Below are positions 21,931-32,789 of a stretch of 64,000 nucleotides of DNA, piece by piece. The position numbers and the translations under genes were made by a program. The first letter of the stretch is position 1. Every line of letters begins with the position of its first letter. Source of the DNA: Takakia lepidozioides (taxonomy: Eukaryota; Streptophyta; Takakiopsida; Takakiales; Takakiaceae); assembly GCA_030704615.1 (NCBI GenBank), contig CM060733.1, positions 16,988,001 through 17,052,000 on the forward strand, written 5' to 3'. Below the pieces are notes generated by a model. That model was given only the letters and a program-made list of their open reading frames with translations. It was not told the DNA's origin and made no database searches.

Positions 21931-24164
21931 AGTATAATAAGTATAACAATTTTATTTATACACCTAAATTAAACAATTATTTATGGTTTGTGTTCATTAA
22001 TTTATGGCAATCTTCTGAGTTTATTTTTCCTCACTTGCTCTGCTGGAACAGCTTGTCCACCTCTTTTTCCCATTTTCTTTTTCTTTTTCTTTTTCTTTTA
22101 ACAAAATGGTATATATAAGTCGCCTCAGATTGAGCCATATACTTGTGAGACAGTGTATGGGGCTGCAGGTCCCGCAACAAAGCATGGCAACGACTGCCCG
22201 TAGCGCCCTGCTGGAAGAAGTAATAAGAGCAGGCGTGGTGTGCTTGGTGGGATGCGGAGAACCCATAGGAGCCAGCTTAGGAACTTTGTACAGGTTTGTT
22301 CTTCTAACTTGAGAAGAAGGATTCTCTCGGCGAAGGATGGCAACCTTCACTAGAATGGCAGGGCAGTATCCCACCTAAAGAAAATTTGAAACCAGGCTAG
22401 TCAGATCACCCAGTACAGCTTCCCAAATGCTGCATCCCCTGGAACTAATTAGGATATCAGGCGGAATGATGACCCTTTGCGAGAACTGTGCATGCTGAAC
22501 CCTAGACCCCAACACTTGACCCTAGATGCTGCAAACACAAATTGCACTGACAATCAGCCGGGGACTGAATTGCAGTGGTCACACAATTACCCAGTGCCAG
22601 CGTATTACACAGAGCAGAGATAACTATGACTCTTTTAACGGGGTCCCTGCCAGGACAATTGAGGTGATGTAAGAGAAAGGTGCTCATTTCCTCAACCATG
22701 CCAACTGGGCTTCGGTCTTTTGAAGTTGATATGGCAAAACTTGTTTGTTGGCAACATTCTGCCATTGGTGTATCTGTAGGTGCGTCATTGATGATTCAGC
22801 ATCAAACATTCTTTTGCAACACTAGTGGGTAGGGGTGGTATATACCTTCAGAAGAATAGTAAGCAGTTTCTTTTGCAGAGTGTAACGTGAGGTGAATATG
22901 GTTGGCAGATAAGGATGCATGGGGGCTACAAAGACGTTTCTCCACAATTAGGCTGTGAGACAGTTTCCAGAAGATCAAAGCTTGAGCTTGACACTGTGTC
23001 CTTGATGCAGGAACACGGCTGTATGTTCCTTTTGCCTTCTTTGCTTGGTTTTGTCTTGTTTATACCATGCTGACCTTGTTTTGGTGTTTTGGTTTCTCTC
23101 CTTGTCTCACAATCTGTGCATTTCGCATTAGGCCGAAGATGGCTATTATTTTCTAATTCATTGTAATGTGTTCTCTACTGAATGAGTGGCCCACTTTGAA
23201 AGGATCAAATAGACTGTCACTACGCCTCTTTCCGTTCAGTTTGAGAGGCTTGTGACACCATGGGTCTGAGTTTTTGGGGGAATGGTACTCCAAATTGATG
23301 CTAGAGTTGTCCTCTTTCTACCCTTTGGGCGATCATGCCCTCAGTGGTATCTCAAAGCCAAGGTTTTGAGGATGGCTGCAAATGATTACATTCTCTCTTT
23401 GGCCACAAGCCTACAGCATATAAACCCTTTCTCTGCTTGTCTCTGCTTCTCCAAGACCAATTTCTCAGGTGGTTGGATGATGGATGAAGGAGATGGCTTG
23501 TAATTTGTAATTTTTCTGGTTCCATAATGAATCACTATACTCATTAGGCTTTTGCAGGACCAATCTATGGCTCCATGTGAAGAGCATCCATTAGGTAAGG
23601 AAGCTTCACCTTTCAGCTATGGCGTTCTCAGCTCTGGTGGGTTTCCTCTAGGGTTAGCACATTTCTGTCGCACACATTTTATTCATTTTGATAGCACCCA
23701 TCTTTCTCTCTTTCCCCAAAGAAGAGACAATGAAGAGTCTTCATCACCCTTGCGGCACAAGATTCTCGGATCTACTGGCTCCCTGAGCCACACGCAAGTT
23801 CACACTCATATTTCTCTCCCCAAGGTTTAGAGAAGAAGCAGCAGCTCAGGACCTCCCCTTCAACAGGGTTGGTGTTATTTTCTCTCCTAGCTGTGACATC
23901 ACTTTGTAACTGTTATCCACATTGAAGCTGGATCCTGTTTTCATCACATCCTAATTTGTGTCTCCCAAAATGGTCCTTCGGATCTGTTAAACTTTTGGGG
24001 TCATGATTCATCTGTTGTGTGATTTTCTGATTCTTGAAGCTACGAATTGAGAGGCTTGGAGGTAGCAGTGGCTGAGCAACAAATTGAGTAAGGCTTAGCC
24101 AAGGATCTATCCGGGTGCAGAGAGCGAGGTTTGCAGAGGTGTGTGCGTGTGAGAGGTCGCAGCT
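21931..24164. other. Intergenic stretch without recognised genes
   Basis: A TTTTTC microsatellite lies at about 22073-22098. Several short open frames occur, but none has a domain I recognise or supporting splice sites. The last 300 bases before 24165 are the presumed promoter and 5' UTR of the COX16-like gene. Confidence 0.4.
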
Positions 24165-24268
24165 ATGGCGGTGGCCAGGCGAGGGAATCCATTTGTGAAG
24201 TACGGAGTTCCGCTCATTTCTTTCACGGTCTTTGGGTCTCTGGCCCTAGGTCATCTGCAACAGGGCCG
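24165..24268 (+). CDS. COX16: COX16-like cytochrome c oxidase assembly factor, exon 1 only
   Basis: The ATG at 24165 opens 34 codons (NPFVKYGVPLISFTVF, then GSLALGHLQQGR) ending at a good donor (CG|GTAAAT) at 24269. The (K/R)YG(V/L)P core followed by a hydrophobic membrane span and a Gln-Gly pair is the N-terminal signature of plant COX16, a small inner-mitochondrial-membrane protein needed for complex IV assembly. The next exon would be expected to encode a charged stretch of the KVKDDxEWEIIET type. I do not find it on the plus strand in the rest of the window. A 7-kb retroelement begins about 200 bases after the donor, so either the intron was greatly expanded or the gene was cut. Assignment rests on one short exon. 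Confidence 0.7.
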
Positions 24269-24478
24269 GTAAATGCTTATCTTCTCACCCTGTCCGGTGG
24301 CTTGTAACCCTGCGTTGTGTCACCCCGGCCCGTGGGTGTCCCATTGAGTGGATTACATAGGTTGAATGTGGATGGAATGGCAAAGTGAATAACAACCCAT
24401 GAACAGACATGTACTTCATATTAAACCTGGTGATCACAAAATAAGTGTCATTGCCAATGGACTTAATGGTCACTTACT

Positions 24479-25846
24479 ATGGAACCGGTCTACAAAATCC
24501 ATTTTCCAGAGCTCAATATGGTGGAGGAGCGAGTGGTCATGGTGGGGTTTGGTCAGGAGACACAACGAAGTGGGGCTCCTAGCCAACAACAACCACTACC
24601 CCAACGTGCTCAAGGCAACAAGGGGGCTCAGGCGAAGCCCAGGGAAGGGCCGAGAGGATCTCAATTGCAGAGGTCACTTCCTTCATTCTCACACCAACAA
24701 TAGTCGGGTGTGACATGTTGGGATTGTGGAGGACCCAATGTTAAGAGAGATTGCCCGGAAAGAGGCAAAGGGCCGGCACAGGCACAGCCTACACAACTAC
24801 AATGTGGGCATTGTGGCAAGTATGGGCATGAAGAAGCCCATTGTTATGATTTGCATCCTGAGCTACGGCCAGGCCAGTTCCAAGGGAACAATGGTGGCCA
24901 AGGACAAAGCAATGTAGTCCAGAGAGGTAGAGGAGGCAGAGGTCGGGGTGGAGGACGTAACCAAAACCAAGGAGCACACGGTCAGGGTCAAGGTCATGAC
25001 CAAGGCATGGTGGATAGACTTACCCAGCTAGAGCAACGTCTTGTTGCCATGGCCACTATTCATGTTGCGCCAGCTCCAAGTCTTGAGGTTCAAGCCCCAC
25101 TTGCACAACCTCCTATGCTTAGGGAAGACCAGATTGGTATGGGCTTCATGTGTGGAGCCACACTTGCGGGACCATTGCATGTGGACTCTGCAGCTGCTGT
25201 CACTTGAGCAACAACGCGTGCTCCTGAGCCAAGAGGAACGGATGTGGATTTTGATCCACAAAGAGGGGAAGCAAGTCGGCAGAGAAGGCTTCCACAGTCT
25301 TTCACATTGGCTGACACAGTGCCAACTATGCCATCGACGGCACCAGCTCATCCAAGTGTGTCAGAGGTAGAGCCTGCAAGAGTGTCAATGGGGATAGTTG
25401 GCATGGCTCGGGGGATGTCAGTGGATGATACTGCAAAGCAAGGTGCAGCCAGTACATTGTTGGGGGCGGCTACGGCAATTTGCCAAGCTCCATTGTTTTC
25501 TGCCACGACAATTGCAATGCCAGGGATGCGGCCAACTGCAGTGTTTAGACTGACAGCTAGACTCTGTGAGAGTGGTGATGCATCGGCACTATCTGCGGGG
25601 ATAGCAGATCAGGTGTAGTGCATGGATGCTCTGGATTCAAGGATGAAGACAGCCACAGCTGCGCCATGGCAAGCGGCAGCTGGAAGATTGCAAGAGTTGC
25701 CAGCTAGACCAACCATTGAGTGTAGTATGGTGACTCCTGGGGTAGTCATGATGGACAATCAGGATGATGTGTTTCAGTGGGTGGCCCAGCCGGGAGGAGG
25801 TATAGGCCATTGCGGGTCTTGTTGGACTCGGGAGCACAACCATTGA
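24479..25846 (+). pseudogene. gag, nucleocapsid region of the methyltransferase retroelement
   Basis: One reading frame runs across this stretch with stops at 24701-24703 (TAG), about 25205 (TGA) and 25616-25618 (TAG). It contains a damaged zinc knuckle (CWDCGGPNVKRDC, lacking the His and one spacer residue) and a canonical CX2CX4HX4C knuckle (CGHCGKYGHEEAHC). A Gly/Arg/Gln-rich RNA-binding stretch (RGGRGRGGGRNQNQG) and an Ala/Pro/Thr-rich linker follow. The capsid part expected upstream is not present. The frame slips near 25750-25790 before the protease. Confidence 0.85.
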
Positions 25847-26250
25847 TGTTGGGGAGAGCAGCAATTGCAGGCTTGGGTCTTACAGAGGCTGATTTGGAGC
25901 CTTGCCCTTTCCAAATTCAAACATTTTTGGGCGGTTCAGAGAAGGCACGAGGGATTACACGCCATGAGCTCTTCATTCGATTGCAGCTAGATCATCCTAC
26001 AGATGGCTTTGTCATGAGAGCTAAAGCCATTGTTACAGACGCGATGTCTTATGATGTACTTGTTGGTGGGGTTGTGTTATACCTGATGGGCTTTACTTTG
26101 GACTTTTGGGAGGAAACGACATCCTACAGGCCGGAATGGCAATCAGGGGATGGTCGGCGTGCACTGCTCCCAGCGCGGTTTATTGGGAATGTAGCAGTGG
26201 ATCATAGGAACATGATGCCCATATTGGCTACATTCTCAGGGGTGGTGGCT
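25777..26250 (+). pseudogene. Retropepsin-like aspartic protease
   Basis: The catalytic motif LLDSGAQPLMLGRAAI is at about 25817-25865, followed by IQTFLGGSEKARGITR, a flap-like region, and TDAMSYDVLVGGVVLYLMG, the LxG-type end of gypsy proteases. It would cleave the Gag-Pol polyprotein. The frame stays open into the methyltransferase to about 26760. Confidence 0.85.
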
Positions 26251-26499
26251 TGGGGTGGTGAGCTCTTGGAGGGCAATAGCCATGCAGATGATAGGCCACC
26301 ACCTGATGAGGACAAACAATTGGCATACAAGGCTGATTTGCTTCCTCATGTGTCTGTTCATATTCCACTGTGGGGTACAGTTAGGAATTTGCATCGAGTA
26401 ACAGGCGAGTGTGTGCACCAAGCATGGCAGGAGGCCTATCCATTGGTGAGCGATGGGAGTTCAGTGACATCACCTGGATCTCCTCAGTTAGCTCCTTTG

Positions 26500-27490
26500 G
26501 ATACAGTGCCCATTACCTGGCAACCACTTGACTCAGGGATTTGTTTGCTAGACCTGTTTGGAGGCATGAACACTGGGCTTGCAGGAGTATTGCAAGCTGG
26601 GATTAAAGTACGCAAGTACTTGTATGTAGAGAAAAATGAGATAGCTCGGCGTATTTCTATGTGCCACATCGCCTTGCTCACACACCGGTATCCTGAGTTG
26701 TTGCATCTCTTAGCAATTCAAGGGTATCAAAAGGCCTTTCCAGCAGACATTACCTTGCTGGGGCGGATGATTTGGACCGGCATGGAGCCATTGACTTGGT
26801 GATAGCTGGATGGCCTTGCCAAGGACACTCTCCCGTAGGTCATGGGAACGGCTTGCATGATGCACGATCGCATTTGTTTTGGGAGATGTTGAGAGTGTTG
26901 CGTGACTTGCAGACGAGGCAAGTACAACCTCTAGCCTATATCTTGGAGAATGTTCATCTTATGGGGGACTCTCGGGCCAGGATTATGGCCAGTGTGCATC
27001 AGGTGCGGTCTTGGATTGGATCGGCGGTGCTATTGGATGCAGCAGCGGTGGGATCACGAGCGCATCGACCTCGATTGTGGTGGACCAATCTTACACCACT
27101 AGAGCTGCTCAAGAGAGCATACGATTCCATTCAACGGCCACCCAATTTCACAATTGAGGGCATTTTGGACCAAGAGAGGCAACCACAGAGGGTGCGACAT
27201 GATGACTATCCACCTCTAGCAGTGGTAAATCGAGTGGGGCAGCCATGTGCGGCCTTGCCTACGCTCATGAGATTTCCCTTGTCTCATGCTTTTCGAGACA
27301 ATGGTCCTGGGTTGATTTGGGACAGTGTGCTACTGCAATTGGTGGAGCCCAATGCAGATGAGCGAGAGCGGGCAATGGGATTTGCCATGGGCACTACAGC
27401 TGTGCCAGCTTTGTCAGAGGCATCACGTCGACATGTGTTGGGTCAAACAATGGATCTAAATTGCTTGACATGGGTCATTGGCTTGTGCAT
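26500..27490 (+). pseudogene. DNMT3-like cytosine-C5 DNA methyltransferase inside pol
   Basis: C5-methyltransferase motifs are present in order. Motif I is CLLDLFGGMNTGLAGVLQAG. Motif II is KYLYVEKNEIARR. Motif IV with the catalytic Cys is DLVIAGWPCQGHSPVG, followed by LHDARSHLFWEMLRVL. Motif VI is AYILENVHLM, motif VIII is SRAHRPRLWWTNL, and motifs IX-X are ERERAMGFAMGTTAV and RRHVLGQTM. The arrangement and the short spacer before motif IX match DNMT3/DRM-class enzymes better than DNMT1 or CMT: no BAH, chromodomain or long target-recognition insert is seen. One frameshift at a GGGG run (26760-26763) splits the domain between motifs II and IV, and the frame then runs open to TAG at 27858-27860. 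All catalytic motifs seem intact apart from the slip. DNMT-bearing retrotransposons are known from charophytes and dinoflagellates (de Mendoza et al. 2018). Confidence 0.9.
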
Positions 27491-27860
27491 GGCTGAGCAA
27501 TGGAGGTTGCAGATAGTGGTGGCTACTTCTGCACTCCCATTTGGTATTGTATCCCCTCTGCCAACCGGGACGGTTGAGGCAGTGAGTGGGGGCGAGCATA
27601 GAATCATGGGGTGCAAACACCCATGGCAGATGTGGGATGAGATGCGCAAAGAGAGAGTCATTGGATCTCTCAAGCAGCAGTATGAGGAGTGGGGAGAGCC
27701 ATACATTGAGGATCAGTTGGAGGCCAAGGTGGCCAATATTTTTGAAGAGGTTGAGAATGTTTCTTCCCCAGAGGATGTTTTCAAGGTGGCTATGGCGGAG
27801 CAAGTGGAGGCTACGCCACGGTTAGGGTGGGCGGATAAAGCCCAAGAGGTTGCTATCTAG

Positions 27861-29360
27861 CAACCAAAGGATGCGTCTCCTACTTCCAAGCCTGGTGTAC
27901 CCAAGGTTGCAGTCACTGAGGACAACTGGGAACCAGATGTTAGACCTACAGTCACCGCAGGAGAGAGATGGAGGATCCAGCGATTTCTAAGGGCTTATAG
28001 AAATTGCTTTGCCTTCGGTTTGAAGGATTTGGGGAGTTTGAAGGGCCAGGAGATTTGTATTGATTTGGCAAGTGACACGCCAATCTTTCGAAGGCCCTAC
28101 CGGTATAGTGACATGGAGAATTTATCGATCTAGTCACGGACTATGGAGTTGTTTGAAGCTGGATTCGTGGAGTTGTTAGGTGGGGAGTATGCCTCGGCAA
28201 CGGTGATGCCAGCTAGGAAGGATATCTATGGCAATTGGACAGAAAGAAGGATGTGTGGAGACTATCGTCCTGTGAACCGTCAGACTAAGTCCGATAGATA
28301 TGCCATGCCAACTCCAGAGGAAATCTTTGATGCCATTGGGCATGCGAAGGTGTTTAGCACATTGGACTTGCGATCCGGTTACCACCAGTTGCCAATCAAA
28401 GAGGCTGACAAGCAAAAGACGGCATTCTGGGGGACTGACCAACATGGGAATGATTGCTTGTACCAATGGCGCTTCCTACCGTTTGGGTTGAAGAATGCTC
28501 CTGCAGAGTTTCAGAGGGTTATAGATAGGATTCTCGCGGGGTTAGACGTTGCCCGATGTTACATTGATGACATCATCATCTTTAGTGCTACAATTGAGGA
28601 GCATGAGAGACACCTTCAGGTGGTGTTTGAGCGCTTGAGAGCACATGGGTTGAAATTGCACCCTGACAAGTGCAAGTTCTTCCACAACCAGATTGAGTAT
28701 CTGGACCACATGATATACCTTGGAGGATTGGGTGTTCAAAAGACGAAGGTGGAGGCCATTGCACGCATTCCACGCCCCATATATGTTAGCAGAGTTCGTG
28801 CTTTCATGAGGTTGGCAAATTACTATCGACGGTTTGTCAAGGGATTTAGCAGCATTGCAAAGGCTCTTACTAAGTTGACCAAGGTGGGTCAGGAGTGGCA
28901 GTGGGAGGAGGAGCAGGAGGAAGCCTTTGAGGAACTCAAGGCTCGATTGACTTCTGAGACGGCCTGTTTGGGGGCGGTCTTTCCAGCTACGTACGGATTG
29001 GATTATGCTGGGGATTGGAGCAGTGCTCACACAAATGGATGATGAGGGAAGAGAGTTTGTAGTGGCATATGCTAGCCGCTCAAACAATGATGTCGAGGCA
29101 AAGTATAGTTCCTATGAAGGGGAGTGTGTAGCTGCGGTATGGGCAGTGGCACATTTCAGATGCTACCTCTATGGCGATCTCTTCACCCTTGTCACGGATC
29201 ACCAACCATTGAAGTGGTTGATGGAGTCAGACAAGCTTACATGGAAGCTTGCACGGTGGGCACTTATGCTTCAAGAATACGACTTTCAGGTGGTGTATCG
29301 AGCCGGTATTGTCAATCGGGATGCAGATGGATTGAGTCGTAATCCATGCACGAGCGAGCA
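27861..29360 (+). pseudogene. Reverse transcriptase and RNase H
   Basis: After the TAG at 27858 the frame continues with WRIQRFLRAYRNCFAF and FRRPYRYSD, then a TAG at 28131-28133. The RT core follows: TVMPARKDIYGNWTERRMCG, DYRPVNRQTKSDRYAMPTPE, FSTLDLRSGYHQL, LPFGLKNAPAEFQRV and the catalytic CYIDDIIIFS (TAC at 28560). A slip near 28990-29010 moves to the frame of RNase H: GIGAVLTQMDDEG, YASRSNNDVEAKYSSYEGE, LVTDHQPLKWLM and VNRDADGLSRNP. The enzymes copy element RNA to DNA in the particle. The long LDLRSGYHQL and KNAPAEFQ signatures are those of Ty3/gypsy. Confidence 0.95.
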
Positions 29361-29499
29361 TGATGATACTGGAGCTCGGTGGCATGGTGAGACGGATGAG
29401 GAGATGGTGCCAGGATGGCATGCATCTGCCTTTTTGTGCATCCTAGCAATGGGAGCTCAAGCTGGTCCATCCCATAGCATTGGTCATGTAGATGGTGTG

Positions 29500-30375
29500 C
29501 ATGACGATTCGGAGATCAGTGAGGAGCTTGGAGGTGTTAAGGATGTACATGAAGATGCAGCAGTGTTGGCCTACCTTCGTACTGGAGAGACAGCAGCCAA
29601 TGTGACTACTAAGGAGAGAGATCGGATCCTACAACAAGCCAAAAGGTTCAAGTGGGAGGGGACTCACCTACTCCGAGTATGGGAGGATGGACGAGTGAGG
29701 ATTGTGTCTCATCCAACACAACGAGCGCGATTGGTACACCATGCCCAAGGGGAGTTGGGACATTTTGGGGTGCGGCAGACTCATAGTTTGCTTCAAAGAC
29801 AGTTATGGTGGCATTGACTGACAAGGCAAGTGAGGGGGCTGCGTATACATTCATAGATCGAGTGCTTAGCCAATTTGGTGCTCAAGCCGAGGTACTCACG
29901 GACCACGAGAGAGTTCTTGGGGGAGTTTCAGGCTTTGTGTGAGCAAGCCTTGATAGACCGCACTACTTCTCGGGATCATCCTGAGGCTGATGGCCTGACA
30001 GAGAGGGTTGTACAAACAGTCAAGCGAGGCTTGCGCAAGTATGGCTTGCAGAAGGGACACTTAGGAGATTGGGACCTTCAGCTACCTTGGTTGGCCATGG
30101 GCTACAGGTTTAGCAAACAAGCATCACTTGCCTCGTTCTCGCCGTATTTCCTTCTCTTTGGCCGAGAGCCAGATTTGTCTGCATCTATTCACAGGGAGAC
30201 TGCAGTAGTTCTCAACCTTGATGATCCGGATGTGTGGACACAAGCATGTGCCCAACGGGCAGAGTTATTCAAGAGAGTCATGCCTATGGCTTTTGAGAAC
30301 CTTGCTATTGCCCAACACCGAGACACGTTGAGGTACGCCACTATACGTGGAGGGGGATATCGGCCAAGTGTTTAA
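29500..30375 (+). pseudogene. Integrase with internal deletion
   Basis: The zinc-binding half begins normally (LVHHAQGELGHFGVRQTHSL, then LLQRQLWWH) and stops at 29815-29817. The sequence resumes directly with a segment from further along the core (DKASEGAAYTFIDRVLSQFG and VLTDHERVLGG), so the Cys pair and the first catalytic Asp are missing. The loss is about 100 codons or more by comparison with other gypsy integrases. The rest (TSRDHPEADGLTERVVQTVK, SFSPYFLLFGREPDLSASIH) carries the final Glu. A TAA at 30373-30375 ends this part. Confidence 0.9.
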
Positions 30376-30762
30376 CGTTTCCACCTTGGGGACTATGTGT
30401 ATCTGCAGCAGACAACGCCTACGACTTTGGATGTCATAGCAGGACGTGTGATTCTAAGGGTCCGGGAGGTGTTGCATTCAGGAGTGTTGATTCTGGAGGG
30501 TCGAGATGACATGGTATGGAAGGACCATGTGCGCAATTGTGCGCCATTTCACCTTCCACATGTGGATGGGAGGATAGATCCCAACCTTGCAGTGGTACCT
30601 GCAGGGTTGCGTTGCATGCTATGTGGGCATGCTAGTGGTGCCGTGACCATGTTGGTGTATGACAAATGCTCAAGAAGGTGATACATGGAATGCTTGACAC
30701 CGCCACTTGAGGAGGTTCCTAGTGGAGAATGGTTGTGTCCACGATGCCTTGGACATAGGTAG
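30376..30762 (+). pseudogene. Integrase C-terminal domain and PHD-finger relic
   Basis: After TAA at 30373 the frame goes on with RFHLGDYVYLQQTTPTTLDV and VILRVREVLHSGVLILEGRD, the barrel-like tail of integrase. A zinc finger then starts at 30613: C-M-L-C, TMLVYDKC, a TGA at 30679, YMECLTPPLEEVPSGEWLCP and CPRC, ending at TAG 30760. Spacing and the core words match a PHD finger (C4HC3). The third Cys is Tyr, the Trp before His is a stop and the His is Tyr. All three are explained by single C-to-T or G-to-A changes (inference). PHD fingers read histone-tail methylation, so this domain could once have guided integration, the role chromodomains play in other gypsy elements. Confidence 0.75.
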
Positions 30763-31019
30763 TGGGCATGACAATGGTGGAATTGACAAGTGATCCAAGG
30801 TCTAGCTGATGGGAGCTCAACGCCATGGATACTTAATTGAAGATCATGGATTGCAAGAAGGCGAGTAACGACGGGGCTATTTTTGCACCCGACCTCTTGA
30901 TCTATTGACTTTAGATACTGGGACATGTGCGATTGAAGACCAAGCGATGATTTTATTGAGATGGATACTTGTCAGCTATCCGGTGTTAGAGGGACCTAAT
31001 CACCAGCTAGGGGGGCGAT

Positions 31020-31472
31020 TGTGGCATAGCTTGCTAGGATTGTGTGCTTAGAATGTAAAGTGGACAGCGATGTATGTTGTGGCACGATGCTTAGGTGCGC
31101 GACAGCTGTCATGGTTTTAGTCATGGTTAACTAGAATTACCTACTTCTAGTTAACTAGGACATTTTGGATATTTATATTTGTATTTTGTGTGTTGGGACT
31201 TCATTTGGTCTCACATGCTAAGTGAGGTATTAAACCTCACTTGGGACATGGGGATGGGTTTTCCCCTTGTGAGTTTTGAGGAGGGCTCATCTTCTTGTAG
31301 TTGAGCCTCCATGAGTTCTCCCACCTCCATAGCTCTAGGTATTGAGAGGGAGTGTGGTGAGGGCTTTGTAGGTGGATTCCTTTAGCAAAGGTGCCCTTGG
31401 CTTGACTTAGTTTATGTGACTGAGTGGATTCATGAGTGGAGTGTTTCCATTGTGTGTTCACTTCCATTATCA
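31020..31472 (+). repeat. Probable 3' LTR of the methyltransferase retroelement
   Basis: It starts TGTGGCATAGC immediately after a purine-rich tract and ends ATTATCA, so it has the TG...CA ends expected of an LTR (453 bp). The first 86 bases recur at 31474-31559. The assignment is tentative because no 5' LTR is available for comparison. Confidence 0.5.
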
Positions 31473-31473
31473 T

Positions 31474-31559
31474 TGTGGCATAGCTTGCTAGGATTGTGTG
31501 CTTAGATTGTATGGTGGACAGCGATGTATGTTGTGGCATGATACTTAGGTGCACGACAG
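31474..31559 (+). repeat. Second copy of the LTR start
   Basis: 86 bases beginning TGTGGCATAGCTTGCTAGG match 31020-31105 with about six differences. The sequence then passes directly into the GTTACATGG module at 31560. It may be a truncated second LTR or an internal duplication. Confidence 0.7.
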
Positions 31560-31805
31560 GTTACATGGTGGTTAGTGGTTAGTGGTGGACTGGTGGAAGC
31601 GGCGGACTGGTGTCGCAGAACGACGACGATGCGCCGGGGGCGACGACGCCGATGGGAGGAGAGCGGGGGTGGGGAGGGATTGACCGAGCCCAGCCGGCTG
31701 CCTTTCGATGGCTGCTGGAGGCGGAGAACCGGCGGTACGGGGTGTCAGGGCTAGACCGTCCTGACGCGCTCGCATTAAGTTCTTACATTATTCCTATTAT
31801 CTTCC
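31560..31805. mobile_element. Terminal module, copy 2
   Basis: Nearly identical to 16910-17152 from GTTACATGGTGG to CTATTATCTTCC. Here no array precedes it; the LTR-like sequence abuts it. This suggests that the retroelement inserted into, or recombined with, a member of this family. Confidence 0.7.
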
Positions 31806-32786
31806 CCTGAAATTTATCTGCTGCTGCTTTTTGGTGAAAAAATCAGATTTTACCCCCCATAATTCGGGTGTGCCATCGCTGGAAAAGCACTTGATTGTTG
31901 CCTGACTCTACCCTTGGTAAGTTTCGTTCAAGTTCGTGGCCAGTCGATTTGGTGTGTGGCATATCTGGAATTAGGTTCCTGCAAGCATGAATGTTTATGT
32001 CGTAGCGCTTGGAAAGAGATGGCAGATTGCCATCCAAATGATGATCATGACTAGTAACTTTCCACTTGAACTCTACAAGTACGAGCCACCGCTGCGATCT
32101 TTCATGCCTGATTCTATACTTCTTGCATTGTGCATTTGAACACAGTGGTTAATTGCCTTTCTTGAATCTTGACATTGATGCCTGTTTTGTTTATCATTCT
32201 CTATGGTGTGTTCCTTGTTGGGTTGGTATTTCTCCATTTTTTTCCTTGCCCAAAGAAGGATATACTTACGTCTTGTTAGTGAGTCTAGTTGAGCTAATTT
32301 TTGGAGCTACCTGCTAGCAATTCATGTTGTAAAACCCTAAAAATTTAGGCTGCACAGTCATTCATACATGACAATTTGTATGTGACCATTACGGTGAGGG
32401 TACCTGCACGATGATTGATCACAAAAGTCTGCTTACTATTACCTTTGTGAGGGGCTCACTCCAGTAGTTGGAGCTACCTTGATATAAACAATTTGTACAA
32501 GTGGCTGACGTTGTTTCCCGGTCAAAATCTGGCAATTTTTCGCCAGAAAGAAAAACACTGCTACAGAGTTTTGCAGAAAATAGCGGTACATTCTGTTCAT
32601 CCACCTCTATACCATAATCCATTTATATCATCCATATTTGGTGAATTCATCCATAATTTATTTTTTTATTTGATGAAATTTGGCAATTTCATCCATGACG
32701 AAATAGGGGATTTGTGACAGAATATTCCATTTTATTTTTTGAGATCGAAATCTGGCGAAAATTTGCCAGTAAAAAGCGCTGGTAAT
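31806..32786. other. No gene seen
   Basis: AT-rich sequence with short open frames only. No domain, splice pattern or clear repeat was recognised. Confidence 0.4.
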
Positions 32787-32789
32787 TCA

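Larger units (their letters stand above)
24479..31559 (+). mobile_element. Ty3/gypsy LTR retrotransposon carrying a cytosine methyltransferase and a PHD finger, decayed
   Basis: Domain order is gag zinc knuckles (24710-24870), aspartic protease (25790-26150), DNMT3-like methyltransferase (26500-27480), reverse transcriptase (28000-28650), RNase H (28950-29340), integrase with internal deletion (29560-30375), integrase tail and PHD finger (30376-30762), then a purine-rich tract (CTAGGGGGGCG, to 31018) and a probable 3' LTR from 31020. Protease-RT-RNase H-integrase order makes it Ty3/gypsy. No 5' LTR, primer-binding site or capsid region is recognisable between 24269 and 24479, so the left end is probably truncated. 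At least seven stops and several frameshifts show it is dead. The methyltransferase is in line with protease and RT, as part of the polyprotein, not a neighbour. Confidence 0.9.

Noticed and set aside
22502-22765. Alba-like domain on the minus strand
   Set aside because: A short ISAL...LAL stretch looks similar, but the rest of the Alba pattern is missing and there is no start or splice support.
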